A stretch of DNA of 64,000 bases from CAVOOW01 sp963697675. GTDB lineage: Bacteria > Actinomycetota > Actinomycetes > JACCUZ01. The stretch covers positions 1,240,001 through 1,304,000 of the forward strand of contig CAVOOW010000006.1 of the NCBI GenBank assembly GCA_963697675.1. The letters are read 5' to 3'. The position numbers and the translations under genes are program-made. Shown here piece by piece: positions 7,981-16,507 of this stretch (positions within the stretch are counted from its first letter, which is position 1; the number at the start of each line of letters is the position of its first letter). Below the pieces are notes generated by a model, which saw nothing but the letters and a program-made list of their open reading frames with translations, was not told where the DNA came from and ran no database searches.

Positions 7981-8898
7981 TCAGGGCAGGGCGACGCGTT
8001 GGTAGTCGAGCCAGGTTCCGGTGGGGCAGTCGGGTGCGACCGCGTACGCGTTGACGAACGACGGGTCGTCCGGGTCGGGCAGCACGATGATGGTCGCCGG
8101 CTTGCCCTCGAAGCGGCCGATGTCGACGGCCAACGGCGTCACCGGACCGTTCGCGAGGTTGGCGACGCACTCGGCCAGGGCGGCCCCGTTCCGCAGCCGC
8201 CCGGGGTCGGCCGCCGCCGCGACCGGCGCTTCCGCCTTCGGCGTCGAGGAGCTCGTTGGTGACTGGCTGCTCGTTGGTGACTGGCTGTCCGCTGCGGCGT
8301 CACCACCGGAGTCGAGCGCGGTCCTGGAAAGCAGTCCGGGCACGGCACTGCGCAGCGAGCTCGAGGTGTAGTCGCGGCCGCTGCTCGTGACGCTGTACTT
8401 ACCGGCCGCGGTGGCCTTCTCCCGAGAGGCCTGGCCGCTGCCGCTGCCGCCGGCGGCACTGTCGGCACTGTCGGCACTGGTCCCGCCCCCGCCGATGGCC
8501 CTGATGCCGCCGTAGCCGAGCGCACCGACGGCCGCGATCAGGACAAAGACCGCGGCGGCCTGCAGGACGCGGGTCCTCCAGGGCTGGCGTACGGGCGTGG
8601 TCAGCGCCGTCAGCGGAGTCACCGTCGCCGACGCTGTGGCCGAGGTGGGTGCCAGCGGCGCTGCTGCGACGGCCAGTGCGTCGTCAAGACGGCGTACGAC
8701 GTCCTCGGGTGCGGCGACGTCCGCGTCCGCACCAACAGCACGCAGCGCCGCTCGTACGTCGTCGAGGGCTTGGCTTTGCGCGCGGCACTCGGCGCAGCCG
8801 TCCAGGTGCTCGGCCGCTGTGGTGACCTGCTCCTGATCGAGCAGACCTTCTTGGAGGTCGGCCAGCAGGTCGAGGTCGAGGTGGGAATGCGTGCTCAT
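7981..8898 (-). CDS. Zinc-finger-type anti-sigma factor for SigM
   Basis: 305-aa single-pass membrane protein. The N-terminal cytoplasmic part has a zinc anti-sigma signature (about 30-40, HLDGCAEC: HxxxCxxC), then an Ala/Thr-rich linker. One membrane helix lies at about 110-135 (VLQAAAVFVLIAAVGALGYGG), followed by a Ser/Gly/Ala-rich extracytoplasmic region. Its ATG overlaps the sigM stop (ATGA), the standard arrangement for an ECF sigma factor and its inhibitor. A 12-bp direct repeat (SPTSSQSPTSS at protein level) occurs in the outer domain. Confidence 0.88.
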   Translation of the reverse strand: MSTHSHLDLDLLADLQEGLLDQEQVTTAAEHLDGCAECRAQSQALDDVRAALRAVGADADVAAPEDVVRRLDDALAVAAAPLAPTSATASATVTPLTALTTPVRQPWRTRVLQAAAVFVLIAAVGALGYGGIRAIGGGGTSADSADSAAGGSGSGQASREKATAAGKYSVTSSGRDYTSSSLRSAVPGLLSRTALDSGGDAAADSQSPTSSQSPTSSSTPKAEAPVAAAADPGRLRNGAALAECVANLANGPVTPLAVDIGRFEGKPATIIVLPDPDDPSFVNAYAVAPDCPTGTWLDYQRVALP

Positions 8899-9611
8899 CG
8901 GTGCGGGTCACCTCCTTCGGCGGGTGCGGTGGCGATGTTGTGCTCTGGTGGGACGCGCGCCACGTCGAACGGGTTCCCCGCGACGCGGACCTGATCGGAG
9001 GTGTCAACCGGATCGAGACGGCCGGCCAGGTCGGGCCGCAGGAGCGGGACAAGGCGCGCGCGGCCGCGGGCGCATCGGCTCTTCACCGTGCCAACGGCGC
9101 AGTCGAGGATCGTCGCGACCTCGTCGACGGGGTAGCCGTACATGTCGACCAGGACGAGGGCGGCGCGCTGGTCGGCCGGCAGCGTCGCCAGGGCGGCGTC
9201 CAGGTCGAGCGCGAGCTCGCGCGCGGCCAGCGGGTCGCGGCGCCGGTCGGGCACGTCGTAGTCCGGCAACGGGTCGGCGGGACGGCTGGCCTTGCGACGA
9301 ACCCGGTCCAGGCAGGCATTCACGACGATGCGGTGCAGCCAGGTCGTCACGGCGGCCTCGCCCCGGAAACCCGGTCCGGACGCGGCGTCCGCGCTGGCGT
9401 CGGCTCGTGGGCCCGAGGCGCGCAGGGCCGAGACGAGGGCGTCCTGCACGGCGTCGGCGGCTTCCTCGCGGTCACCGAGAGTGCGCAGCGCCACGGCCCA
9501 GAGCCGGTCACGGTGCCGGCGCACGACCTCGCCGAAGGCATCGGGGTCGCCGGCGGCATGGGCGGCCAGCAGTTCCGCGTCGGAGCGGGTGTCCGCCGAA
9601 CCGTGGGTCAC
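8895..9611 (-). CDS. sigM: ECF RNA polymerase sigma factor SigM
   Basis: Region 2 (about 20-80: DAFGEVVRRHRDRLWAVALR, DAVQDALVSALR) and region 4 (about 140-190: LPADQRAALVLVDMYGYPVD, VGTVKSRCARGRARL) are both clear. The frame is open to 9746, but the GTG at 9611 has GAGAGG six bases upstream and starts at the conserved part (VTHGSADTRSDAELL). The C-terminal 40 residues are unusually long. Adjacent to its anti-sigma factor and trxBA as in Streptomyces and Mycobacterium, where SigM responds to oxidative or envelope stress; the local stimulus is inferred only. Confidence 0.93.
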   Translation of the reverse strand: MTHGSADTRSDAELLAAHAAGDPDAFGEVVRRHRDRLWAVALRTLGDREEAADAVQDALVSALRASGPRADASADAASGPGFRGEAAVTTWLHRIVVNACLDRVRRKASRPADPLPDYDVPDRRRDPLAARELALDLDAALATLPADQRAALVLVDMYGYPVDEVATILDCAVGTVKSRCARGRARLVPLLRPDLAGRLDPVDTSDQVRVAGNPFDVARVPPEHNIATAPAEGGDPHR

Positions 9612-9730
9612 GTCGAGCCTCTCTGCGCCGGCCCCCGGTGTGGGCACGTCCAGCGCCAGCGTAGGACACCTTTGTCCGATTACTGCCTCATCGACGGCCT
9701 GGGCGCGGCAGTTGAGCGACTGCGGACGGG

Positions 9731-9820
9731 TTGTCGGAAACTGCATGATCGACTTGGTTTTGCGGGGCGCTGACCTGCGGCGATGGGGGGCCGTGCCAGG
9801 TTGTGCATGATCGACTTTGA
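9731..9820. repeat. TGCATGATCGACTT repeat, two direct half-copies
   Basis: TGCATGATCGACTT occurs at 9742-9755 and again at 9804-9817 in the same orientation. The first is preceded by GTCGGAAAC, nearly the inner arm of the palindrome at 34018-34072. No inverted partner is present, so this is a degenerate or half-size copy. It fills the gap between sigM and the 3' end of the pseudokinase gene. Confidence 0.8.
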
Positions 9821-9842
9821 AGTGGGGGGTGGTGAGGGGTGG

Positions 9843-11357
9843 TTAGGAGCCGCGGACGGTGACCTCGGCGAGCTGGCCGCGAAAGCCGCCGTTGACGGCA
9901 GGGAGCTTGGTCAGCCAGAGCAGTACGTAGCGGCCTCTGGTGGCCTTGTCGAAGGTCAGCGGCGTGCGGCCGACGATGTCAGTGCCCGTTGTCGCCTTCG
10001 AGTAGTCGGCCAGCGCGTCGCCCTCGTCATTCGCGACGCGGACCTGCAGGTCGGTCCCCGCTCCGACGGCCGTCACGGTCACCGATGACACGTCCTTGCG
10101 CGAGCCGAGGTCGAGCACGAGCCCGACGCCCTTCTTCAGCCCGCCCGGGCCGAACTGCTGGCGATAGATGTTCGTGTTCCACACCGTGGTGACATTGCCG
10201 TCGAAGGCCTGGTCGGCCCGGTCGGTGTTCTCCTCGCCGTCACCCTCCGGCTCGGGGTCGAGCGTCGTGGCGCCCTTGATGCCCAGCTTGCTCGCTCCGC
10301 TGGTGGGGGGCGAGGATGCCGATGTCGTCGGATCGGGCGGATCGTCGGTCAGCCCCGCGAAGTTCGAGTTGAACAGCTGGTAGCCGGCCAGACCGAGCCC
10401 CACCAGCAGCACGAGTCCCACCAGCAACGACAGTGGGCCGACCACCCGCCCCCTCGGGGCAGCCTCGTCGTCGTACGGCGAGAGATAGGGACCCGGCTGC
10501 GGCGGCGGGGTGTCGTCGCCGTGCAGACCGCCGCGCGGTTCGACCACGGGGATGCGGCTCGTCGCGGCCGTCGAGGTGAGCCGCCGAGCCAGCTCGGCCG
10601 GCGTGCGCACCGGCTCGCCGGCGTTGCCCGCGCCGTGCCGTGCCGTGCCGAGGGTCGCGGTGACGAGCGTGTCGAGGTCGACGGGCACGCCGGCCCGCAC
10701 CTGCCGCGGGCTGCATACCCGGTCGCCGTCGTAGGGCGCTGCGGTCACGGCGGAGGGCTCCGCGCCCGGCCATCTGCCGGTGAGCGCGGTGTAGAGGATG
10801 GCAGCCGCGCCTTGCGTGTCGCGCATGGCGGCATCGGCATCGTCGACGGCGACCAGGCCGCGCACGGCGGCGTCGACGGCCAGGCCGGCGACCTTGATCT
10901 GTCCGTGGCTGGTCCGCAGCACATGCTCGGGGGTCAGGCAGAGATGGGACAGCCCCTCGCGGTGGGCGGCTTCGAGGGCGTTGGCGACCTCGGTCGCGAG
11001 ATCGCAGGCGTGACCGGCCGTCAGTGGGCGGTCGGCGATCAGGTCGGCGAGGCTGCTGGCGGTCACCCACTCGCTCACGACGTAGACGACTCCGTCGGTG
11101 TCGTTCGCATCGAGGACCCGGAGGAAACGAGCGTCGGTGACGGCAGCCGCGCGGCGGGCGGCGCTCAGGACGCGCTGCGCTCCTGCGCTGTCGCCCTGCA
11201 GCAGGCACAGTCCGACGGCGCGGTCGAGCAGCTCGTCGTGGGCCCGCCAGTACGTCGTGCCCTCCGCGGCGTGCCCGAGCGCCTGTTCGAGCAAGTAGCG
11301 GTCAACGAGCCGGGTGCCCGGGTCGAGGGTGTGAGGTCCGTCGTTCGCGGGTGACAC
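9843..11357 (-). CDS. MurJ-associated transmembrane pseudokinase with discoidin-like ectodomain
   Basis: Kinase-like fold at about 10-260. The catalytic loop reads HLCLTPEHVL where active kinases have HRDxKPxN, and the DFG position reads VAGLA, so phosphotransfer is unlikely. One membrane helix lies at about 325-350 (LSLLVGLVLLVGLGLAGYQL). The extracellular part (about 370-505) resembles a discoidin/F5-8C-type fold (AFDGNVTTVW, GLVLDLGSRKDVSSVTV). In M. tuberculosis the homologous domains are fused to the C-terminus of MurJ (MviN), and the phosphorylated pseudokinase recruits FhaA; here they are a separate gene. Start: GTG 11357 after GAGGAG. Confidence 0.85.
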   Translation of the reverse strand: MSPANDGPHTLDPGTRLVDRYLLEQALGHAAEGTTYWRAHDELLDRAVGLCLLQGDSAGAQRVLSAARRAAAVTDARFLRVLDANDTDGVVYVVSEWVTASSLADLIADRPLTAGHACDLATEVANALEAAHREGLSHLCLTPEHVLRTSHGQIKVAGLAVDAAVRGLVAVDDADAAMRDTQGAAAILYTALTGRWPGAEPSAVTAAPYDGDRVCSPRQVRAGVPVDLDTLVTATLGTARHGAGNAGEPVRTPAELARRLTSTAATSRIPVVEPRGGLHGDDTPPPQPGPYLSPYDDEAAPRGRVVGPLSLLVGLVLLVGLGLAGYQLFNSNFAGLTDDPPDPTTSASSPPTSGASKLGIKGATTLDPEPEGDGEENTDRADQAFDGNVTTVWNTNIYRQQFGPGGLKKGVGLVLDLGSRKDVSSVTVTAVGAGTDLQVRVANDEGDALADYSKATTGTDIVGRTPLTFDKATRGRYVLLWLTKLPAVNGGFRGQLAEVTVRGS

Positions 11358-11526
11358 ACAACTCCTCGCACGTAGGGCCGATCCCGTTAGGAACAACGAC
11401 CAGAGGACCCCCGAGTGTCCGGGTCACGCACGGCGCGGCCCATCGGATCATCAGCGTTGCAAGGTCCATGGTAGGTCCGACGGGATGGCGTCAGCGCCAC
11501 GCGTGCAGAGACCCGGTTGCGCCTGA

Positions 11527-12021
11527 CTATCCGTCGACGGCCTTACCGGTCGCGTGGCGCTCGATGTGTGCCCAGTCCTTGATCGGCCCGATGCGGAAGA
11601 TGATCAGCGTCGTGGCGTTGCGGGACACGGTCAGGTGAACGGTGCCGTCCTCGTCGACCTTGAAGTCGTCGGTGTGGATGACGTCTGCGGGGTTCTCGGA
11701 GGCGGCGGCGGCGACCGCCGCGTTGTAGGCCGATTGCACGCTCTTGCTCGTCTGCCAGTCTTCCGACGCCTGCAGCGCAGCGAAAGACCCCTGGTCGGCG
11801 ACGGTCATCGCGGTGGTGCCGATCGAGATCGCGTCGAAGAGGGCCAGCCCCGCGACGGCGAAGAACACCACGATCCGGGTGAGCCAGCCGAGGACGATGC
11901 CGCCCTGGTCGTTGAGCGTGCGGGCCTGCGGCGTGCGGTGCTCAGTTGTGCGGGCTTGCGGCGTGCGGTGCTCAGTTGTGCGGTTTTTGAGCAGGGAAGA
12001 CGGTGACCGGGCCATACCCAC
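11527..12021 (-). CDS. Small single-pass membrane protein of unknown function
   Basis: 164 aa between murJ and the pseudokinase gene. The N-terminus holds a perfect 10-residue tandem repeat (TTEHRTPQAR twice), then one hydrophobic segment (VLGWLTRIVVFFAVAGLALFD, about 44-64). The outer domain of about 100 residues ends FRIGPIKDWAHIERHATGKA. I know no named family for it. Its place inside the murJ cluster suggests an envelope role. The real start could be inside or after the repeat, but no good internal start codon is visible. Confidence 0.7.
   Translation of the reverse strand: MGMARSPSSLLKNRTTEHRTPQARTTEHRTPQARTLNDQGGIVLGWLTRIVVFFAVAGLALFDAISIGTTAMTVADQGSFAALQASEDWQTSKSVQSAYNAAVAAAASENPADVIHTDDFKVDEDGTVHLTVSRNATTLIIFRIGPIKDWAHIERHATGKAVDG
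11920..11979. repeat. 30-bp tandem repeat, two copies, in coding sequence
   Basis: Two adjacent 30-bp units encode TTEHRTPQAR twice in the small membrane protein; they differ at one silent position. In-frame duplication near the N-terminus. Confidence 0.85.
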
Positions 12022-12070
12022 CTAGGTCGGCTGTCGAGGACCCCGCCTTGAGTGATCCGAACATGGTGGC

Positions 12071-13747
12071 TCAGTGCGCGAGGCGGCTGCGCACGGTCGC
12101 CCGCATCGTGGCCAGCTCGTCGATGTGCAGAACCTGTCCGACGGTGAGGTACCCCAGGAGCAGCACGATGCCTCCGACGCCCACCGCGACGGCCGAGCCG
12201 GCGAAGCCCTCGCCCAGCCAGTCCGTCAGCGCCCGGGAGAAGCCCCAGGCCGCGATGCCGCCCGGCAGCACGGCCAGCACGAGACGGACGAACGTGCGCG
12301 TGACCCGGCGCCCGTCGAGATCGCCGAGCCGCCGACGCAGCACGGCCGTGCTGAGCGTGAGTCCGACCAGGTAGGTCGCCGCGTAGGCCAGCGCGAGGCC
12401 GATCAGGATGTACTTGTCGGGCAGCGTCTGGTAGGCGACCAGCGCCAGCGCGACGTTCACGGCTGCGATGAGGGTCTGGAGCAGGAACGGGGTGCGCGTG
12501 TCCTCCTGGGCGTAGAACCCGCGCAGCGCGACGTACTGCGCGGAGAAGGCCGGTAGCCCGAGGGCGAAGGCCGCGGTCACCGTCCCGATGAATCGGGCGT
12601 CGTCGGAGGACACGTTGGAGGCGAACAGCATGCCGGTGAGGTCGGGACCCAGGGCGACGTAGACCGCCGCGGCGAACACCGTGCCGACCGCAGTCAGGCG
12701 CCAGCCTGTCGACAGGTCGTCGCGCAGCGCGTCCATGCGCCCGTCGGCCACGGCCCGGCTCATCCGGGGCAGCAGGCCCGTGACGACCGACACCGTGAGG
12801 ATCGAGTGCGGCAGGATGAAGATCAGGTAGGCACTGCTGTAGACGGTCAGGCCGTAGTTGTCGCCGCCGTCCGCCGTGGCGGCGTTGGTGGCCAGGTTGA
12901 CGATGACCCCGTAGGCCAGCTGGTTGACCAGCACGAAGAGGAAGGTCCACTTGGCCAGCTCGCCGGCCTTGCCGAGCCCGTGACCGCGGAAGTCGAAGCG
13001 CGGGCGATAGCGGAACCCGGTGCGTCGCAGAACGGGGATGAGGACGAGCGCCTGCAGTGCCACGCCGAGCGTTGCCGAGCCGCCGAGCAGCGCGATGCCC
13101 CCGGGGGTGAGCGAGGTGGGATCGGCCGTGTCGACGGAGAAGAACGCGATGAACAGCAGTGCGCCGGCGATCGCGACGATGTTGTTGATGGCCGGCGCCC
13201 ACATCATCGGTCCGAAGCTGCCACGCGCATTGAGGACTTGACCCACGATGGTGTAGACGCCGTAGAAGAAGATCTGCGGCAGGCACCAGAACGCGAATGC
13301 CGTTGCGACGGCGACGTCCGCACTCGTGTAGTTGTCCCCGGTGTAGATCGCCATCAGCACCGGGGCCAGCGCAGTCGCCACGATCGTCACGACCAGCAGG
13401 ACCAGCCCGGCCAGCGTCAGCAGCCGGTCGGTGTAGCCCTTCCCCCCATCGGGGTTCTTCATCGCGCGCACGACCTGCGGCACGAAGACGGTGTTCAGTA
13501 CGCCGCCCGCGAGCAGGATGTAGAGGATGTTGGGCACCGTGTTGGCCACGGTGAAGGTGTCTGCGGTGAAGTGGACACCGATCGCCGCGGCCAGCGCCGC
13601 GTTTCGCACGAAACCGAGTGCGCGGGAGACCGTGGTGCCTGCGGCCATGACCGTGCTCGTGCGGAGCAGACCCGCGACGGATTCGTCAGGTACCTGAGCT
13701 CCGCTCTGCTGGCCGGCGTCTCCGTCGGCGGAAGACGTGTGGGTCAC
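12071..13747 (-). CDS. murJ: MurJ (MviN) lipid II flippase
   Basis: Multi-pass membrane protein that moves lipid II across the inner membrane. 558 aa. The N-terminal part is typical (STVMAAGTTVSRALGFVRNAA, ANTVPNILYILLAGGVLNTVFVPQVVRA), followed by repeated hydrophobic segments to the end. Unlike mycobacterial MviN it stops after the membrane domain; the pseudokinase and ectodomain are a separate gene 700 bp downstream. The GTG at 13747 overlaps the stop of the upstream DUF6049 gene (GTGA). The longer open frame to 14488 runs into that gene and is not coding. Confidence 0.95.
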   Translation of the reverse strand: MTHTSSADGDAGQQSGAQVPDESVAGLLRTSTVMAAGTTVSRALGFVRNAALAAAIGVHFTADTFTVANTVPNILYILLAGGVLNTVFVPQVVRAMKNPDGGKGYTDRLLTLAGLVLLVVTIVATALAPVLMAIYTGDNYTSADVAVATAFAFWCLPQIFFYGVYTIVGQVLNARGSFGPMMWAPAINNIVAIAGALLFIAFFSVDTADPTSLTPGGIALLGGSATLGVALQALVLIPVLRRTGFRYRPRFDFRGHGLGKAGELAKWTFLFVLVNQLAYGVIVNLATNAATADGGDNYGLTVYSSAYLIFILPHSILTVSVVTGLLPRMSRAVADGRMDALRDDLSTGWRLTAVGTVFAAAVYVALGPDLTGMLFASNVSSDDARFIGTVTAAFALGLPAFSAQYVALRGFYAQEDTRTPFLLQTLIAAVNVALALVAYQTLPDKYILIGLALAYAATYLVGLTLSTAVLRRRLGDLDGRRVTRTFVRLVLAVLPGGIAAWGFSRALTDWLGEGFAGSAVAVGVGGIVLLLGYLTVGQVLHIDELATMRATVRSRLAH

Positions 13748-15933
13748 TCGGCAACTCCATGGGCCAGCGGCGAGGGCGGCGCCCGCCGTGCGGCGCGGCC
13801 ACGTCGGAACAGGCGGACGAGTGCCGCCAGGAACAGCACGCCGGCCGCCCCGCCGGTGATGAACAAGGCGACCGTGCCGAACTGGGTGATCCGGATGCTG
13901 ATCGGCACTGGACCGTTGGGCAGCGCGGTGCCCCCGCGGGTCAGCAGCGTCGCGTCGACGACGACGTCGCCACCCGCGACGGCCGTGGCGTTGACGAAGA
14001 CCTGCTGCTTGCGTCCGGCACCGATGTGGATCGGATTGGGCGGCGGGTCGAGCCGCAGTCGTGGTTGCCGGGGTTCGAGCCGTAGCACGACGATGACTTC
14101 CTGTTTGACGCCGTTCGAGATCGTCAGCGGGATCTTGCCGCTGTTGCTGCTGAACGTATAGCTGCCGGGCTGCACGCGGATCGAACCGAGCTGGTCGTTG
14201 ACGATCGACTGTTCGCGGAAATAGCGGTTGACCCGGTCTTCCTCCCGGCCGCGCCACCAGGTCGACTCCAGGCGCAGCAAGCCCGTCTCGAGGCTGGGGA
14301 CGATCTGTTCGGGCTTGGTGAGCACTGCCGCGAAGGTCGAGATCCTGGAGTGCTGGGAGCCCAACGCCGTCAGGTAGGGCGCCGACAGCTCGTGGGCCCG
14401 TTCCGACGCCGGATAGCGCACGCCTCGCCGTTCCACCTCGGCCACCGGGGCGTTGCGCATGTCCGCGAGCGAGGTGCCTGTCATCCAACTCGCGCCCGCT
14501 GTGCCCGCGACGAGCCGGTCCAAGAACTCCTGCGGAGGATCCCAGCGTCGCGGTGGCGCGACCAGGATCACGCGGCTCGGGCCGGCGCTGGGCAGCTCGG
14601 CGGTGATCATCGCCGTCTCTGCGAGGAACCGTTGGGCGGCGAGCAGCGGGTTGTGAGGGGCGTCGCCGAGCAGGCTGGTCAGCACATGGTCGGCGAGGAC
14701 GGCGTTGACAGAACCCGACGGCGTACGGAGGTCGCTGTGACCGCCCGGCGTGTAGTTGAGCTCCAGTCGTGGTGGCAGTGCCCGGTCGTCGAGGACGACT
14801 GCGCGCGTGCCGGTCGAGGCCAGCAGCGCGAGGGTCGGCCGGTCGGTGAAGCCGTCGATCGGCCAGGCGACGTCGCTGGTGACCGGCCGGCCAAGGACAC
14901 GCTCGGCCTCGATCGTGCCGGTGTTGCGGGCGTTCTGGACGTCGGAGCTCAGACCACCCCGACGCAGCGCTGTGATGTCAGGATCGGCGTAGGGCAGCGC
15001 GACGACCTCGCTGGTCGCCGTCGCCGTCTTGACCTGCTCGAGCCAGTCGGCGGCCGAGACGGTTCCGCCGCCGGCCTTGGTGCGGCTGCCGGCCACCACG
15101 CGGTAGCCGTTGGGTGCGCTCATGTCGGCTGCGCTGTCGAGCAGATCCGGGTCGACCACCCAGGTGAGCGGCAGTTGCTGGCCGAGCAGCTCACCGGCCT
15201 GGCTCAACCGTTGCAGCCGGCCGTCCGGCGCGAAATCGGTGGCGAGGGAGTCGTCGGCGTAGGTGCCGTCGGACAGCCGGGTCGGATGACCGACCAGGGG
15301 CCACAACCAGGTGAATCCGGTCGGGCGCACCTCGTTGCGCCGCGGGACCCACGGCAGGAAGGTCCGCGTGATCGCCACCGGGCCTACCCCGTCGCGGTGA
15401 GTCGCGGTGACCTCGACGACGAGGACGTAGACCCCGAAGTCGGTCAGCTGGTCGAGGTCGTTCAGGTTGGTGGCGATGTCGAATGTCCCGCTCGACCCCG
15501 GGGGCAACAGGTCCGCGACCTGTTCAGACGCGATCTCCGGGCCGTCCTTGCCCGTGGTGAGGCCCGTCGCCACACCGGCGAGCTCGTTCCTGCTGTTGAC
15601 GGGCGTGCGGGACAGGCGGAGCGCGACGCTCACCTTGCGGAGCCGCTCCGGGCCGCCTTGCACGGCGCCTGCCACGTGCAGCACGGCCCCGGGCGTGCCG
15701 ACGGCCGGGTCGAGCGTGGTCAGCGTCAACGTCGCGAGCGGCGTGGCGGCGACGGCCGGTGCCACAGCACCTCCCGACGCGACCAGGAAGCCCAGCAGCA
15801 GCACCACGACCACCAGCGCCGGGACCCGGTGGCACCGGACCGGCGGTCTCCGATGGCCCAGGCCGTTCCTTCTTGCGGGTCCCACGCCAGTCCTTCTTGC
15901 GTGTCTGACGCGATGACCTCGTGCGTGTCTCAC
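13744..15933 (-). CDS. DUF6049 family exported membrane-anchored protein
   Basis: 729 aa, homologous in position and architecture to M. tuberculosis Rv3909, which also sits between a Nudix gene and murJ. A basic N-terminus and hydrophobic signal (about 37-62, VPALVVVVLLLGFLVASGG) start the protein. A long extracytoplasmic region follows, then a C-terminal membrane helix (about 690-712, GTVALFITGGAAGVLFLAALV) and a basic end. The function is unknown; a role in lipid II export or wall assembly follows from strict linkage to murJ. Its GTG overlaps the Nudix stop (GTGA), so Nudix-DUF6049-murJ form an operon. Confidence 0.88.
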   Translation of the reverse strand: MRHARGHRVRHARRTGVGPARRNGLGHRRPPVRCHRVPALVVVVLLLGFLVASGGAVAPAVAATPLATLTLTTLDPAVGTPGAVLHVAGAVQGGPERLRKVSVALRLSRTPVNSRNELAGVATGLTTGKDGPEIASEQVADLLPPGSSGTFDIATNLNDLDQLTDFGVYVLVVEVTATHRDGVGPVAITRTFLPWVPRRNEVRPTGFTWLWPLVGHPTRLSDGTYADDSLATDFAPDGRLQRLSQAGELLGQQLPLTWVVDPDLLDSAADMSAPNGYRVVAGSRTKAGGGTVSAADWLEQVKTATATSEVVALPYADPDITALRRGGLSSDVQNARNTGTIEAERVLGRPVTSDVAWPIDGFTDRPTLALLASTGTRAVVLDDRALPPRLELNYTPGGHSDLRTPSGSVNAVLADHVLTSLLGDAPHNPLLAAQRFLAETAMITAELPSAGPSRVILVAPPRRWDPPQEFLDRLVAGTAGASWMTGTSLADMRNAPVAEVERRGVRYPASERAHELSAPYLTALGSQHSRISTFAAVLTKPEQIVPSLETGLLRLESTWWRGREEDRVNRYFREQSIVNDQLGSIRVQPGSYTFSSNSGKIPLTISNGVKQEVIVVLRLEPRQPRLRLDPPPNPIHIGAGRKQQVFVNATAVAGGDVVVDATLLTRGGTALPNGPVPISIRITQFGTVALFITGGAAGVLFLAALVRLFRRGRAARRAPPSPLAHGVAE

Positions 15934-16433
15934 GCGGTGTCCGCGAGCAGACCGGCCGCGGTCTCGGCCAGCCGCCGCTCGCCGGCGTAGGCCAGATGGG
16001 CCCCGAGCTCATCGAGCGGCACCCACGCCACCTCGTCGACCTCGATGTCCTCGTCGGAGAGCTCTCCACCTGAGGCGACGAGCAGGTAGTGGTGCACCGT
16101 CTTGTGGACCCGCCGGTTCTCGGCGACGAACCAGTAGTCGATCGTGCCGAGCGCAGCGATGACCGTGCCGCGGATGCCGGTCTCCTCCTCGACCTCTCGT
16201 ACCGCGGCGTCTTGTGCGGTCTCGCCCTGCTCGACGTGGCCCTTGGGCAGCGACCAGAGCAGGCGGCCGCGGCGGTCACGGCGGCCGATGATCGCCACCT
16301 GTGGCCGCGCTCCCGACCGGTCGACGACCAGCCCGCCGGCGGAGGTCTCCTCGACCTTGCGCAGGCCCGGGCGGCCTTCCCCGGGGTCGCTGCGGCGGGC
16401 GCCGCGCCGACGGGGTGCGGGAGTCGAGGGCAT
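15930..16433 (-). CDS. Nudix hydrolase (MutT4-like)
   Basis: 167 aa with a full Nudix box (GHVEQGETAQDAAVREVEEE..., about 77-99, pattern GX5EX7REUXEEXGU). Corresponds to Rv3908/MutT4 of M. tuberculosis by position. The N-terminal 30 residues are basic. The substrate is not predictable from the sequence; relatives hydrolyse nucleoside diphosphate derivatives. The ATG at 16433 was preferred to the long open extension that runs into the cca promoter region. First gene of the operon with DUF6049 and murJ; divergent from cca with 74 nt between the starts. Confidence 0.9.
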   Translation of the reverse strand: MPSTPAPRRRGARRSDPGEGRPGLRKVEETSAGGLVVDRSGARPQVAIIGRRDRRGRLLWSLPKGHVEQGETAQDAAVREVEEETGIRGTVIAALGTIDYWFVAENRRVHKTVHHYLLVASGGELSDEDIEVDEVAWVPLDELGAHLAYAGERRLAETAAGLLADTA

Positions 16434-16507
16434 CGCTTGATCGTATCCAGCCGAGACGGCCCTGCCCGTGCGGTGCAGTCGGCGGCACGCGACGTACCCT
16501 GCCTGCC

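Noticed and set aside
13748..14488. N-terminal extension of MurJ
   Set aside because: It is the wrong-frame reading of the DUF6049 gene; MurJ similarity begins after the GTG at 13747.
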